Shown: piece after piece, positions 1-8,439 of the stretch
Layout of the letters: every line of letters begins with the position of its first letter
Position numbering within the stretch: position 1 is the first letter of the stretch
Assembly: GCF_037076355.1 (NCBI RefSeq)
Contig: NZ_AP026968.1
Coordinates: 2,000,501-2,064,500 of the forward strand
DNA length: 64,000 bases
Source: Streptococcus parapneumoniae
Lineage (GTDB): Bacteria > Bacillota > Bacilli > Lactobacillales > Streptococcaceae
Reading direction: 5' to 3'
The notes under the pieces: model-generated
What the model saw: the letters and a program-made list of their open reading frames with translations, nothing else
What the model was told of the DNA's origin: nothing
Database searches by the model: none
Position numbers and translations under genes: made by a program

Positions 1-207
1 GTTAGCATAGAAGGCCATCATCAAGGTACCCGCTACTGCACCAATGATCGTCGCTAGGAATACACCCTGAGCAGGCATTCCTGTTTGCGAAAGAATTTGT
101 GGGTTTACAAAGAGAATATAACTCATTGCAAAGAAAGTTGTTAAACCAGCGAGAACCTCTGTACGAACGTCTGTACCGTTCTCTTTTAGTTTAAATAATT
201 TGTCCAT
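1..207 (-). CDS. NCS2-family purine permease, N-terminal part
   Basis: Only the first 69 residues are in the window; the gene runs off the left edge. The N-terminus is a short charged cytoplasmic segment (DKLFKLKENGTDVRTE) followed by the start of the membrane domain with the TTFFAMSYILFVNP motif, which is typical of the AzgA/PbuG branch of the NCS2 nucleobase permeases. These import hypoxanthine/guanine or xanthine with protons. The ATG at 207 follows AAGGAGATTGATA, a good ribosome binding site. The corresponding pneumococcal gene is usually named xanthine/uracil permease; the AzgA-like start suggests hypoxanthine/guanine is the better guess. Substrate is inferred only. Confidence 0.8.
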   Translation of the reverse strand, partial: MDKLFKLKENGTDVRTEVLAGLTTFFAMSYILFVNPQILSQTGMPAQGVFLATIIGAVAGTLMMAFYAN

Positions 208-225
208 TATCAATCTCCTTTTAAT

Positions 226-273
226 TTTTACGAACAATAATAGAATTATATCATTTATCATTCACTTTTTCAA
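226..273 (-). promoter_or_regulatory. Promoter of the purine permease with a PurBox-like site
   Basis: On the minus strand TTGAAA (268-273) and TATAAT (245-250) are separated by 17 bases, with a TG one base upstream of the -10. At 226-238 the plus strand reads TTTTACGAACAAT, which differs at two positions from the PurR box AWWWCCGAACWWT and would lie near the transcription start. The promoter is convincing; PurR control is a weak inference. Confidence 0.5.
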
Positions 274-348
274 TATATTTGTTTGATTTATTTAAGAATT
301 TGATGAAATTTCTTTTTTGGTTTCGAATCTGCTTTTCTGCCTGCTTTC

Positions 349-357
349 TGTTATAAT
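349..357 (+). promoter_or_regulatory. Extended -10 promoter of the Cof hydrolase gene
   Basis: TGTTATAAT (extended -10) lies 40 bases before the ATG at 397 with no good -35. A ribosome binding site (GAAAGG) follows. It is divergent from the purine permease promoter. Confidence 0.5.
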
Positions 358-396
358 AGTAGACATCTTATCTGAAAAGACACTAGAAAGGTCCCT

Positions 397-1209
397 ATGA
401 CTAAAAAAATTATTGCAGTTGACCTGGATGGAACCCTGCTCAACTCGGACAGTCAAATTTCTGACTTTACCAAAAAAACCATTAAAAAAGTTGTTGAAAA
501 AGGCCATCAGGTTATTATTACGACAGGTCGCCCTTACCGTATGTCAAAAGATTTTTACCGTGAACTGGGCTTAGACACTCCTATGATTAACTTCAACGGC
601 TCCCTCACTCATTTACCAGACCAAGTTTGGGATTTTGAAAAGTGTTTGACTGTAGACAAAAAATATCTTTTAGATATGGTTCAACGTTCAGAGGACATTC
701 AAGCCGATTTTATCGCTGGAGAATATCGTAAAAAATTCTACATTACAAATCCTAATGAAGAAATTGCCAATCCCAAACTATTTGGTGTAGAAGCTTTCCA
801 GCCTGAAGATCAATTCAAGCCTGAATTGGTGACCAAGGACCCTAACTGTATCCTCTTGCAGACCAGAGCCAGTGACAAATATGCCTTGGCAAAAGAAATG
901 AACGCCTTCTACCAGCATCAACTGTCTATCAATACCTGGGGAGGTCCGCTCAATATCCTTGAGTGTACCCCAAAAGGTGTCAACAAAGCCTTTGCTTTGG
1001 ACTACTTGCTCAAGGTAATGAACCGTGACAAAAAAGATTTGATTGCTTTTGGAGATGAGCACAATGATACCGAAATGCTTGCTTTTGCCGGGAAAGGTTA
1101 TGCAATGAAAAATGCCAACTCAGAGCTACTCCCCTATGCAGATGAGCAAATTTCCTTGACCAATGACCAAGACGGAGTTGCCAAAACCCTGCAAGACTTA
1201 TTCTTATAA
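397..1209 (+). CDS. Cof-type HAD-superfamily sugar-phosphate phosphatase
   Basis: A 270-residue cytoplasmic phosphatase of the Cof/YidA type (HAD superfamily, class IIB cap). Motif I is VDLDGTLL with the nucleophile Asp9 and acid/base Asp11; motif II is the TTGR near residue 46; motif III Lys and motif IV GDEHNDTEML lie in the C-terminal third. Members dephosphorylate sugar phosphates, FMN or PLP with Mg2+; the physiological substrate cannot be told from sequence. Length matches the family. The gene is monocistronic: it has its own promoter and a hairpin downstream of the BOX element that follows. Confidence 0.9.
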   Translation: MTKKIIAVDLDGTLLNSDSQISDFTKKTIKKVVEKGHQVIITTGRPYRMSKDFYRELGLDTPMINFNGSLTHLPDQVWDFEKCLTVDKKYLLDMVQRSEDIQADFIAGEYRKKFYITNPNEEIANPKLFGVEAFQPEDQFKPELVTKDPNCILLQTRASDKYALAKEMNAFYQHQLSINTWGGPLNILECTPKGVNKAFALDYLLKVMNRDKKDLIAFGDEHNDTEMLAFAGKGYAMKNANSELLPYADEQISLTNDQDGVAKTLQDLFL

Positions 1210-1218
1210 CCTATACTG

Positions 1219-1415
1219 ATACTCAATGAAAATCAAAGAGCAAACTAGGAAGCTAGCCGTAGGTTGCTCAAAACACTGTTTTGAGGTTGTAGATGAAACT
1301 GACGAAGTCAGCTCAAAACACTGTTTTGAGGTTGCAGATAGAACTGACGAAGTCAGTAACATATACCTACGGCAAGGCGAAGCTGACGTGGTTTGAAGAG
1401 ATTTTCGAAGAGTAT
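1219..1415 (+). repeat. BOX element 1 (boxA, two boxB-like units, boxC)
   Basis: The stretch opens with ATACTCAATGAAAATCAAAG and closes with GATTTTCGAAGAGTAT, so its ends are inverted. Inside are two copies of the AACTGACGAAGTCAG unit next to CAAAACACTGTTTTGAGGTTG, and CTACGGCAAGGCGA(A)GCTGACG, which matches the sequence used as the BOX-A typing primer. BOX elements are short non-coding palindromic repeats of pneumococci and relatives. The apparent 76-codon frame across it is not a gene. Confidence 0.95.
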
Positions 1416-1447
1416 GACCAGCTTGCGAGCTGGTCTTTGTGCTCTTT
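1416..1447 (+). terminator. Probable intrinsic terminator after the Cof gene
   Basis: GACCAGCTTGCGAGCTGGTC is an 8-base-pair stem with a four-base loop, followed by TTTGTGCTCTTTT. It sits directly after BOX element 1 and before the adhP promoter. Confidence 0.6.
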
Positions 1448-1500
1448 TCACAGTCTCATCAACCAGTTAATCGATTGTTCTATTTTTTACCCCCAAAACC

Positions 1501-1529
1501 TTGGAAAAGGCTTTCTTTTGTGATATACT
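1501..1529 (+). promoter_or_regulatory. adhP promoter
   Basis: TTGGAA (1501-1506), a 17-base spacer and TATACT (1524-1529) with TGA before the -10. The transcript would have a leader of about 95 bases before adhP. The 1210-1631 interval therefore holds a BOX element, a terminator and this promoter, with no gene. Confidence 0.7.
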
Positions 1530-1631
1530 TCACATATAAAAACAAGAGAGCTCGTCACACTCGACTCTGTTGACAAAAAATCAATCCAGTCCTGTTTCTC
1601 CTGCTCTCAGTTAATATCAAGGAGGATAACT

Positions 1632-2651
1632 ATGAAACCTGTTGTTGTAAATCCAGAAAGCACTGGTGTTGCTGTTGAAGAAAAAGTACTCCGTCCACTT
1701 GAAACTGGGGAAGCACTTGTAGAAATTGAATACTGTGGTGTTTGCCACACTGACCTCCACGTTGCCCATGGCGACTTCGGTCAGGTACCAGGACGTGTCC
1801 TAGGTCACGAAGGTGTTGGTATCGTTAAAGAAATTGCCCCAGATGTGAAAAGCCTTAAAGTCGGTGACCGCGTCAGCGTTGCTTGGTTCTTTGAAGGATG
1901 TGGTACTTGCGAATACTGTACAACTGGCCGTGAAACTCTTTGCCGTACAGTAAAAAATGCTGGCTACTCAGTAGACGGTGGTATGGCTGAACAGTGTATC
2001 GTAACTGCTGACTATGCTGTCAAAGTTCCTGACGGACTTGATCCAGCCCAAGCTTCTTCTATCACATGTGCTGGTGTAACAACCTATAAAGCTATTAAAG
2101 AGGCCAAAGTTGAACCAGGCCAATGGGTTGTCCTTTACGGTGCTGGTGGCCTTGGTAACCTAGCTGTTCAATACGCTAAAAAAGTATTCAATGCTCATGT
2201 TATCGCAGTTGATATCAATAACGACAAACTTGCCCTTGCAAAAGAAGTAGGCGCTGACATTGTTATTAACGGCCTCGAAGTTGAAGATGTACCTGGACTC
2301 ATCAAGGAAAAAACTGATGGAGGTGCTCACTCAGCTGTCGTAACTGCTGTATCTAAAGTTGCCTTCAACCAGGCTGTTGACTCCGTTCGTGCTGGTGGTC
2401 GCGTCGTCGCTGTCGGTCTTCCTTCTGAAATGATGGAACTCAGCATCGTTAAAACAGTCCTCGATGGAATCCAAGTCATCGGTTCTCTTGTAGGAACTCG
2501 TAAAGACTTGGAAGAAGCCTTCCAATTCGGTGCAGAAGGTTTAGTAGTTCCAGTTGTTCAAAAACGTCCAATAGAAGATGCCGTAGCCATTTTCGACGAA
2601 ATGGAAAAAGGTCAAATCCAAGGACGTATGGTACTCGACTTCACCCACTAA
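1632..2651 (+). CDS. adhP: Zinc-dependent alcohol dehydrogenase
   Basis: A 339-residue medium-chain alcohol dehydrogenase that interconverts primary alcohols and aldehydes with NAD(H), in mixed-acid fermentation. Catalytic zinc ligands are in CGVCHTDLH (residues 36-44) and the GHEGVG motif near 60; the structural zinc cluster is CGTCEYC with a fourth Cys in ETLC (about residues 91-105). The Rossmann glycine motif is GAGGLGNLA near residue 172. The start follows AAGGAGGATAACT. The gene stands alone, with its own promoter and a strong terminator. Confidence 0.95.
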   Translation: MKPVVVNPESTGVAVEEKVLRPLETGEALVEIEYCGVCHTDLHVAHGDFGQVPGRVLGHEGVGIVKEIAPDVKSLKVGDRVSVAWFFEGCGTCEYCTTGRETLCRTVKNAGYSVDGGMAEQCIVTADYAVKVPDGLDPAQASSITCAGVTTYKAIKEAKVEPGQWVVLYGAGGLGNLAVQYAKKVFNAHVIAVDINNDKLALAKEVGADIVINGLEVEDVPGLIKEKTDGGAHSAVVTAVSKVAFNQAVDSVRAGGRVVAVGLPSEMMELSIVKTVLDGIQVIGSLVGTRKDLEEAFQFGAEGLVVPVVQKRPIEDAVAIFDEMEKGQIQGRMVLDFTH

Positions 2652-2670
2652 TCTAATAGAAACCTATTTT

Positions 2671-2699
2671 AAAAGTTGGAATGCGCTTCCAACTTTTTT
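2671..2699 (+). terminator. adhP terminator
   Basis: AAAAGTTGGAA, a five-base loop, then TTCCAACTTTTTT: an 11-base-pair stem with a run of T, 20 bases after the adhP stop. Confidence 0.9.
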
Positions 2700-2795
2700 A
2701 TATTAAATTTTTAAATAAGAATTCAAGATTACTCCTCAAAAACTCAATATATCAACATCTGCAAAAAAAGCTTTTTAATTTTTTATTATAAATAG

Positions 2796-2849
2796 TTGAT
2801 TTTTAGATGAAAACGGTTTATACTTAAAAAGTCTTAATGTTTTCTTAAA
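2796..2849 (+). promoter_or_regulatory. manLMN promoter with cre and CiaR sites
   Basis: TTGATT (2796-2801) and TATACT (2819-2824) are 17 bases apart. A cre-like sequence ATGAAAACGGTTTAT at 2807-2821 matches WTGNAANCGNWNNCW at all but one position and covers the spacer and -10, so CcpA would block or tune transcription. Just downstream, CTTAAT-N5-CTTAAA at 2833-2849 is the reverse complement of the CiaR direct repeat TTTAAG-N5-TTTAAG with one mismatch. Its place after the start point would fit repression by CiaR. Confidence 0.65.
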
Positions 2850-2883
2850 CGAAAACTAAAACAAAAAAGGAGGAATGACAATA

Positions 2884-3873
2884 ATGAGTATCGGAATCAT
2901 TATTGCGAGCCACGGCGAATTTGCTGCGGGTATTCATCAGTCAGGATCTATGATCTTTGGTGAACAAGAAAAGGTTCAAGTTGTGACCTTTATGCCAAAT
3001 GAAGGTCCTGATGATCTATACGCTAAGTTTAATAACGCTGTTGCTGCATTTGACGCAGAAGATGAGGTTCTAGTTTTGGCTGACCTTTGGAGTGGTTCTC
3101 CATTTAACCAAGCTAGTCGCGTGATGGGAGAAAATCCTGAGCGTAAGTTTGCCATCATCACAGGACTTAACTTACCGATGTTGATTCAAGCCTACACAGA
3201 GCGCCTCATGGACGCTGCTGCAGGTGTAGAAAAAGTCGCTGCTAATATCATTAAAGAAGCCAAAGATGGCATCAAAGCTCTTCCAGAAGAGCTAAATCCA
3301 GTTGAAGAAGTTGCAAGCGCTGCAGCTGCTCCAGTTGCCCAAACTGCTATCCCAGAAGGAACTGTTATCGGAGACGGTAAATTGAAAATCAATCTTGCCC
3401 GTCTTGACACACGTCTACTTCACGGTCAGGTTGCAACTGCTTGGACTCCAGATTCAAAAGCAAATCGTATCATCGTTGCTTCAGATAACGTGGCTAAAGA
3501 CGACCTTCGTAAAGAATTGATTAAACAAGCAGCTCCAGGTAATGTCAAGGCTAACGTGGTTCCAATTCAAAAACTGATTGAGATTTCAAAAGACCCACGT
3601 TTTGGAGAAACACATGCCCTTATCTTGTTTGAAACACCTCAAGATGCCCTTCGTGCCATCGAAGGCGGCGTGCCAATCAAGACTCTTAACGTTGGTTCTA
3701 TGGCTCACTCAACAGGTAAAACATTGGTCAATACCGTTTTGTCTATGGACAAAGAAGATGTTGCTACATTTGAAAAAATGCGTGACTTGGGTGTTGAATT
3801 TGATGTCCGTAAAGTACCAAATGATTCTAAAAAAGATTTGTTTGACTTGATTAACAAAGCCAATGTCAAATAA
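2884..3873 (+). CDS. manL: PTS mannose/glucose transporter, EIIAB subunit
   Basis: A 329-residue fusion of EIIA-Man (phosphorylated His10 in IIASHGEFA, residues 1-130), an Ala/Pro/Val linker around residues 140-165, and EIIB-Man ([11 protein letters not shown], phosphorylated His in LLHGQ near residue 180). It relays phosphate from HPr to incoming glucose, mannose and amino sugars. An upstream in-frame ATG at 2875 lies inside the ribosome binding site, so the ATG at 2884, ten bases after AAGGAGG, is the start. It is the first gene of manLMN. Confidence 0.95.
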
Positions 3874-3900
3874 GCCATTATTTATGAAAGGATTTTAAAT

Positions 3901-4704
3901 ATGTCTATTATTTCTATGGTTTTAGTAGTCGGTGTAGCCTTCCTTGCAGGTCTTGAAGGCATCCTCGACCAGTTCCAATTTCACCAACCACTTGTAGCCT
4001 GTACCCTTATTGGGCTTGTAACAGGTCACTTGGAAGCAGGGATTATCCTCGGTGGATCGCTTCAAATGATTGCCCTTGGTTGGTCAAATATCGGTGCTGC
4101 TATCGCTCCTGATGCTGCACTTGCTTCTGTCGCTGCTGCCATTATCATGGTTCTTGGTGGTGACTTTACCAAGACAGGTATCGGTGTTGCCCAAGCGGTT
4201 GCTATCCCTCTTGCCGTTGCTGGTCTATTCTTAACTATGATTGTACGTACAATTTCAGTTGGATTGGTTCACACTGCTGATGCTGCCGCTAAAAAAGGTG
4301 ACTTCGGCGCTGTGGAGCGTGCGCATTTTATTGCGCTACTTTTCCAAGGACTTCGTATCGCGCTTCCTGCAACTCTTCTCCTTATGGTACCAACTGAAAC
4401 TGTACAAAGTATCCTTAGTGCCATGCCAGACTGGCTCAAAGATGGTATGGCTATCGGTGGTGGTATGGTCGTTGCCGTTGGTTACGCCATGGTTATCAAC
4501 ATGATGGCAACTCGTGAAGTATGGCCATTCTTCGCTCTTGGTTTCGTTCTCGCTGCTGTGTCAGATATTACTCTAATCGGATTCGGTGCTATCGGTGTTG
4601 CTATCGCTCTTATCTACCTTCACCTTTCTAAAACTGGTGGAAATGGTGGCGGAGGAGCCGCAACTTCTAACGACCCAATCGGCGATATCCTAGAAGACTA
4701 CTAA
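3901..4704 (+). CDS. manM: PTS mannose/glucose transporter, EIIC subunit
   Basis: A 267-residue hydrophobic membrane protein that forms the sugar channel with ManN. The family signature around GGSLQMIALGW is present near residues 50-60, and several membrane spans cover most of the sequence. The C-terminus is a Gly-rich hydrophilic tail (GGNGGGG). It lies 27 bases after manL, with a GAAAGGA ribosome binding site, in the same operon. ManM/ManN complexes are also known receptors for several class II bacteriocins; that is family knowledge, not seen here. Confidence 0.95.
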   Translation: MSIISMVLVVGVAFLAGLEGILDQFQFHQPLVACTLIGLVTGHLEAGIILGGSLQMIALGWSNIGAAIAPDAALASVAAAIIMVLGGDFTKTGIGVAQAVAIPLAVAGLFLTMIVRTISVGLVHTADAAAKKGDFGAVERAHFIALLFQGLRIALPATLLLMVPTETVQSILSAMPDWLKDGMAIGGGMVVAVGYAMVINMMATREVWPFFALGFVLAAVSDITLIGFGAIGVAIALIYLHLSKTGGNGGGGAATSNDPIGDILEDY

Positions 4705-4727
4705 GATAAGAAAGGACTGAAAACATC

Positions 4728-5639
4728 ATGACTGAAAAACTTCAATTAACTAAATCAGATCGTAAAAAAGTTTGGTGGCGTTCAACCTTCTTACAAGGGT
4801 CTTGGAACTTTGAACGGATGCAAAACTTGGGCTGGGCTTATACACTCATTCCAGCTATCAAAAAACTCTATACTAAAAAAGAAGATCAAATCGCTGCTCT
4901 TGAGCGTCACCTTGAGTTCTTCAACACTCATCCATACGTAGCTGCTCCAGTCATGGGGGTTACTCTTGCGCTTGAAGAAGAACGTGCTAACGGTGTGGAA
5001 ATCGATGACGCTGCTATCCAAGGGGTTAAAATCGGTATGATGGGACCTCTTGCTGGTATCGGTGACCCAGTATTCTGGTTTACAGTACGCCCAATCCTTG
5101 GATCTCTCGGTGCTTCACTTGCCCTTACTGGCAATATCTTGGGGCCACTCCTCTTCTTTGTTGCATGGAACTTGATTCGTATGTCATTCTTGTGGTATGT
5201 TCAAGAGATTGGATACAAGGCTGGATCAGAAATCACTAAAGATATGTCTGGTGGTATCCTTCAAGATATCACTAAAGGAGCTTCTATCCTTGGGATGTTC
5301 ATTCTTGCTGTCCTTGTTCAACGCTGGGTAAATATTAAATTTGCTTTCGATGTTTCTAAAGTTCAACTAGATGAAAAGGCTTATATCCATTGGGATAAAT
5401 TGCCAGAAGGGTCTAAAGGTATCCAAGAAGCATTCGCACAAGTAGGACAAGGATTGTCTCAAACTCCTGAAAAAGTTACTACTTTCCAACAAAACTTGGA
5501 TATGTTGATTCCTGGATTATCAGGACTACTCCTTACTTTACTTTGCATGTACTTACTTAAGAAAAAAGTATCTCCAATCACTATTATCCTTGCCCTCTTC
5601 GCAGTGGGTATTGTGGCACATGTTCTTCACATCATGTAA
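4728..5639 (+). CDS. manN: PTS mannose/glucose transporter, EIID subunit
   Basis: A 303-residue EIID protein, the second membrane component of the mannose-family PTS. The N-terminal third is amphipathic (WWRSTFLQGSWNFERMQNLGW is typical of EIID) and the C-terminus is a membrane segment ending at residue 303. Residues 210-265 form an extra hydrophilic loop (HWDKLPEGSKG onward), which occurs in the Gram-positive EIID proteins. It follows manM by 23 bases and ends the operon. Confidence 0.95.
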   Translation: MTEKLQLTKSDRKKVWWRSTFLQGSWNFERMQNLGWAYTLIPAIKKLYTKKEDQIAALERHLEFFNTHPYVAAPVMGVTLALEEERANGVEIDDAAIQGVKIGMMGPLAGIGDPVFWFTVRPILGSLGASLALTGNILGPLLFFVAWNLIRMSFLWYVQEIGYKAGSEITKDMSGGILQDITKGASILGMFILAVLVQRWVNIKFAFDVSKVQLDEKAYIHWDKLPEGSKGIQEAFAQVGQGLSQTPEKVTTFQQNLDMLIPGLSGLLLTLLCMYLLKKKVSPITIILALFAVGIVAHVLHIM

Positions 5640-5650
5640 TCAAGCAACTA

Positions 5651-5687
5651 AAAAGGAACCAGGTTCTAAAATCTGATTCCTTTTTTC
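5651..5687 (+). terminator. manLMN terminator
   Basis: AAAAGGAACCAG pairs with CTGATTCCTTTT (one mismatch) and is followed by a run of T. It also separates this operon from the convergent pepC. Confidence 0.75.
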
Positions 5688-5694
5688 TATGCTT

Positions 5695-7029
5695 TTATTC
5701 AGCCAAGGCTCCCATTGGATCCCATGGTGCAAGTACGATTAGTTCTGCTCCATAGGCAGCTTGTTCTTCTGCTGTCAGCAATTCCTTACGAACAACGATT
5801 TGGTATGTGTATTCGTCCATCCAAGCGTCTGAGGCAACAAAGTAACCATCTGTACCGACCTTGTCTCCCCATGAGTTTTCAACCTTCCACTTGGTTGATT
5901 TACCATTTTCGTCCAAGTCAACACCTGTCAAGACCATGGCGTGGGTCATCAAGCTTTCACTATAGTCCAAACGTCCAGCCTTGTCTTGAGTAAGTTTAAT
6001 GTCCATGCTTGATTCAAAGTCATAAACATCTGTCGCAAGGATGCCAGCCTTACGGTTGCTGAGCTGGCCGACATCAGAACCAAACCAAACAGTCTCACCT
6101 GCTTGCATTTGGGCAATCGCCAATTCTTTCAAGCGCTCCATTGGAACGTTGATGTAGCGAACTGCACGGCTACCAACCACATTCCCCAACATCTCAACTG
6201 TGTAAGATTTTCCGTAAGGTTTATCAGCAGTTGGAGCATTGATAACAGAAACGTAGTCTTCTAAAGGAAGATTGACATATTTCTTGTAAAACTCTTGTGG
6301 TGTGATTCCTTTTTCACTTTTGTAGTTGTTATCTTTATCGCGATAAGCAAAGTCAAACTTGCGTGGTGGAAGTCCTAATGACATAGCAAGAAAGTTAAAG
6401 ATTTCTTGCAAGAGGTCTTCTTTCTTAGCTTGAACAGTCGCTTGATCTGCACCAGAAACAAGCAAATCACGCAAGATTTGAGCATCTTGACGAAGCAATT
6501 TATTAAGGATCGCATTTAGCTCACGACTGCTGCTAGATGAAACAGACTCAGGATAAACTGACTTAGGCACGACACCGTATTTTTCAAAGAGGGAAACGAC
6601 CATATCCCATTGACCGCCATCTTGTTGAGGTGTTTGGAGTAGGAATTTAACCTTACGGCTCGTCAAGCCTTGGTCTGCAGTCGCAATGACTTGCTCCAAG
6701 AACCAGTTTGATTTCTCATACTTATCCCAGAAGAAAGTGTGGGCTTGTGACAACTCAAAGTTCTCCAATTTGTATTGCGAGATGAGTTTGTGGCGGAAGG
6801 TGTTGAGAGCCGCAAACATCCAGCAACGACCAGACGCTTTCTGGTTAGTGACCTTGTCCTTGGTTAAATCCAATGAGAAAACAGGTGTGTTGTCTACACG
6901 GCTTTGGCGACGTTCCAGAGCTGCAAAAATTCCGTTGTGGCTGGCAGCATTTTCAATCGCTTGGTATTTTACATTTGCTTCATAGTTGGCAAATAGTTTA
7001 TCAGTAAATGATTCTTGAATCGCGTTCAT
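5695..7029 (-). CDS. pepC: Aminopeptidase C (bleomycin hydrolase-type, C1B)
   Basis: A 444-residue papain-fold cysteine aminopeptidase that removes N-terminal residues from peptides taken up by the cell; family members form hexamers with the active sites facing inward. The catalytic Cys lies in QKASGRCWMFA (Cys69), the His in LMTHAMVLTG and the Asn in KVENSWGDK. There is no signal peptide. The C-terminus (GALAE) is the short extension that typically projects into the active site. AAAGGAGGAATCT precedes the ATG. It is transcribed alone. Confidence 0.97.
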   Translation of the reverse strand: MNAIQESFTDKLFANYEANVKYQAIENAASHNGIFAALERRQSRVDNTPVFSLDLTKDKVTNQKASGRCWMFAALNTFRHKLISQYKLENFELSQAHTFFWDKYEKSNWFLEQVIATADQGLTSRKVKFLLQTPQQDGGQWDMVVSLFEKYGVVPKSVYPESVSSSSSRELNAILNKLLRQDAQILRDLLVSGADQATVQAKKEDLLQEIFNFLAMSLGLPPRKFDFAYRDKDNNYKSEKGITPQEFYKKYVNLPLEDYVSVINAPTADKPYGKSYTVEMLGNVVGSRAVRYINVPMERLKELAIAQMQAGETVWFGSDVGQLSNRKAGILATDVYDFESSMDIKLTQDKAGRLDYSESLMTHAMVLTGVDLDENGKSTKWKVENSWGDKVGTDGYFVASDAWMDEYTYQIVVRKELLTAEEQAAYGAELIVLAPWDPMGALAE

Positions 7030-7055
7030 AGATTCCTCCTTTTATTCTACAGTCT

Positions 7056-7083
7056 ATTATAACTCTTTTCACAAAGGAAGCAA
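7056..7083 (-). promoter_or_regulatory. pepC promoter
   Basis: On the minus strand TTGCTT and TATAAT (7056-7061) are about 16 bases apart, giving a leader of roughly 20 bases before the pepC ATG. Confidence 0.5.
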
Positions 7084-7094
7084 CTAAAAAACAT

Positions 7095-7124
7095 AAAAGG
7101 CGAGGACATTGTCCCTCACCTTTT
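7095..7124 (-). terminator. Terminator between rsuA and pepC
   Basis: AAAAGGCGAGG pairs with CCTCACCTTTT (one wobble), with T-rich sequence after the stem on the minus strand. It follows rsuA and BOX element 2. Confidence 0.65.
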
Positions 7125-7132
7125 TCGAATTT

Positions 7133-7237
7133 ATACTCAATGAAAATCAAATTCAAACCACGTCAACGTCGCCTTGCCGTACTCAAGTACAGCTTGCGGC
7201 TAGTTTCCTAGTTTGCTCTTTGATTTTCATTGAGTAT
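7133..7237. repeat. BOX element 2 (boxA-boxC only)
   Basis: ATACTCAATGAAAATCAA at the left end and TTGATTTTCATTGAGTAT at the right end form a near-perfect 18-base inverted repeat. The middle has GTCAACGTCGCCTTGCCGTA and the AGCTTGCGGCTAG unit but no boxB (the GACGAAGTC unit is missing), so this is the shortest form seen here. Confidence 0.9.
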
Positions 7238-7246
7238 TAAACTAAA

Positions 7247-7969
7247 TTAAATAATATTAGCGCGGAGAATTTCTAATTCTTCCTTGGTCAAGCGACGCCA
7301 TTCCCCTCGTTCTAGGTTCTCATCTAATACTAAAGTTCCCATAGTCAATCGTTGCAAGTCCACCACTTCCTTGCCACAGTAGCCCACCATACGCTTGATC
7401 TGATGAAACTTCCCTTCTGCAATGGTCACACGGATTTGGCTTTGATTCTTTTCTGTATCTATGGATACAAGCTCCAGTATAGCGGGTTGACAGGTAAAGT
7501 CTTTGAGAGGAATACCCTCAGCAAATGTCTCCATATCTTCTTGGGTCATGATTCCCTTGACTTGTGCCAGATAAGTCTTGTCCACATGACGCTTGGGCGA
7601 AAGAAGAACATGAGCCAGCTGACCATCATTGGTCAAGAGCAAAAGACCATGCGTGTCAATATCCAAGCGTCCTACTGGGAAAACTTCCTTACTCCGCGCC
7701 AAGTCATCCAACAAGTCCAGAACGGTTCTGTGCTTGGGATCCTCAGTCGCTGAGATAACTCCTTTGGGCTTGTTCATCATGTAGTAGACAAACTCTTCAT
7801 ACTCCAACACTTGCCCATCAAAGCGAATCTCATCTATTTTTTCATCAATCTGCAATTTAGCTGATTTTTCTTTTTTACCATTTACAGTCACGCGCCCAGC
7901 CTTGAGCAAGTTTTTGACCTCAGTCCGACTTCCCACAGCGCAGGCAACTAAAAATTTATCTAATCTCAT
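7247..7969 (-). CDS. rsuA: 16S rRNA pseudouridine synthase (RsuA/RluB/E/F family)
   Basis: A 240-residue RNA-modifying enzyme. Residues 1-45 are an S4 RNA-binding domain (MRLDKFLVACAVGSR, AGRVTVNG). The catalytic domain has the family motif GRLDIDTHGLLLLTNDG (about 101-117), in which the Asp of GRLD is the nucleophile that isomerises uridine. The size fits RsuA, which makes pseudouridine 516 in 16S rRNA, but RluB/RluF targets cannot be excluded from sequence alone. It is separated by terminators and BOX elements on both sides. Confidence 0.9.
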   Translation of the reverse strand: MRLDKFLVACAVGSRTEVKNLLKAGRVTVNGKKEKSAKLQIDEKIDEIRFDGQVLEYEEFVYYMMNKPKGVISATEDPKHRTVLDLLDDLARSKEVFPVGRLDIDTHGLLLLTNDGQLAHVLLSPKRHVDKTYLAQVKGIMTQEDMETFAEGIPLKDFTCQPAILELVSIDTEKNQSQIRVTIAEGKFHQIKRMVGYCGKEVVDLQRLTMGTLVLDENLERGEWRRLTKEELEILRANII

Positions 7970-7988
7970 AGAACTATTATATCATATC

Positions 7989-8022
7989 AAAAGGAGGCTG
8001 GTACAATGACCAACCTCCTTTT
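7989..8022 (-). terminator. Intrinsic terminator downstream of the small membrane protein gene
   Basis: AAAAGGAGGCTGGT pairs with ACCAACCTCCTTTT across a short loop (one mismatch), followed on the minus strand by TTG and AT-rich sequence. It closes the unit that runs leftward from polC/pepS and lies between BOX element 3 and rsuA. Confidence 0.75.
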
Positions 8023-8028
8023 CGTTTC

Positions 8029-8186
8029 ATACTCTTCAAAAATCTCTTCAAACCGCGTCAACTTCATCTGCAACCTCAAAACAGTGTTTTGAGCTGACTT
8101 CGTCAGTTTCATCTACAACCTCAAAGCAGTGCTTTGAGCAGCCTGCGGCTAGTTTCCTAGTTTGCTCTTTGATTTTCATTGAGTAT
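8029..8186. repeat. BOX element 3
   Basis: It runs from ATACTCTTCAAAAATCTCTTC to TTGATTTTCATTGAGTAT and contains one complete boxB-type unit (AACCTCAAAACAGTGTTTTGAG then GACTTCGTCAG) plus CCTGCGGCTAGTTTCCTAG. It lies between rsuA and the GlsB-like gene. Confidence 0.92.
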
Positions 8187-8199
8187 CAGATTTAGGAAA

Positions 8200-8430
8200 T
8201 TAACTTCCTCGTCTCCAGAAAATCGCTAAGACAATCATGGAACCTAGTACTGCCGAAATGATGGCAGTTCCTGCTATTATCGGTCCCCAAGTCCCAAAAA
8301 GCAAATGCCCTATAAAGGCACCAATCCAACCGAGAAACATTTTCCCAAAGCAACCCATTCGCTCTCCACGATTGGTTAGAGTACCTGCTAAAAATCCCAC
8401 TAGGAGACCAACGAACATACTTCCTAACAT
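8200..8430 (-). CDS. GlsB/YeaQ/YmgE-family small membrane protein
   Basis: A 76-residue, very hydrophobic Gly-rich protein with three membrane segments (about residues 4-20, 29-47 and 53-70), of the transglycosylase-associated/GlsB family. Homologues are linked to general stress in firmicutes, with no defined biochemical activity. It starts 9 bases after pepS on the same strand, so it is probably co-transcribed with it; a good AAGGAGATAAT ribosome binding site lies across the junction. Confidence 0.8.
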   Translation of the reverse strand: MLGSMFVGLLVGFLAGTLTNRGERMGCFGKMFLGWIGAFIGHLLFGTWGPIIAGTAIISAVLGSMIVLAIFWRRGS

Positions 8431-8439
8431 ATTATCTCC

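Noticed and set aside
1293..1523. A 76-codon plus-strand ORF
   Set aside because: It lies almost entirely inside BOX element 1 and uses repeat sequence; no ribosome binding site or homology.
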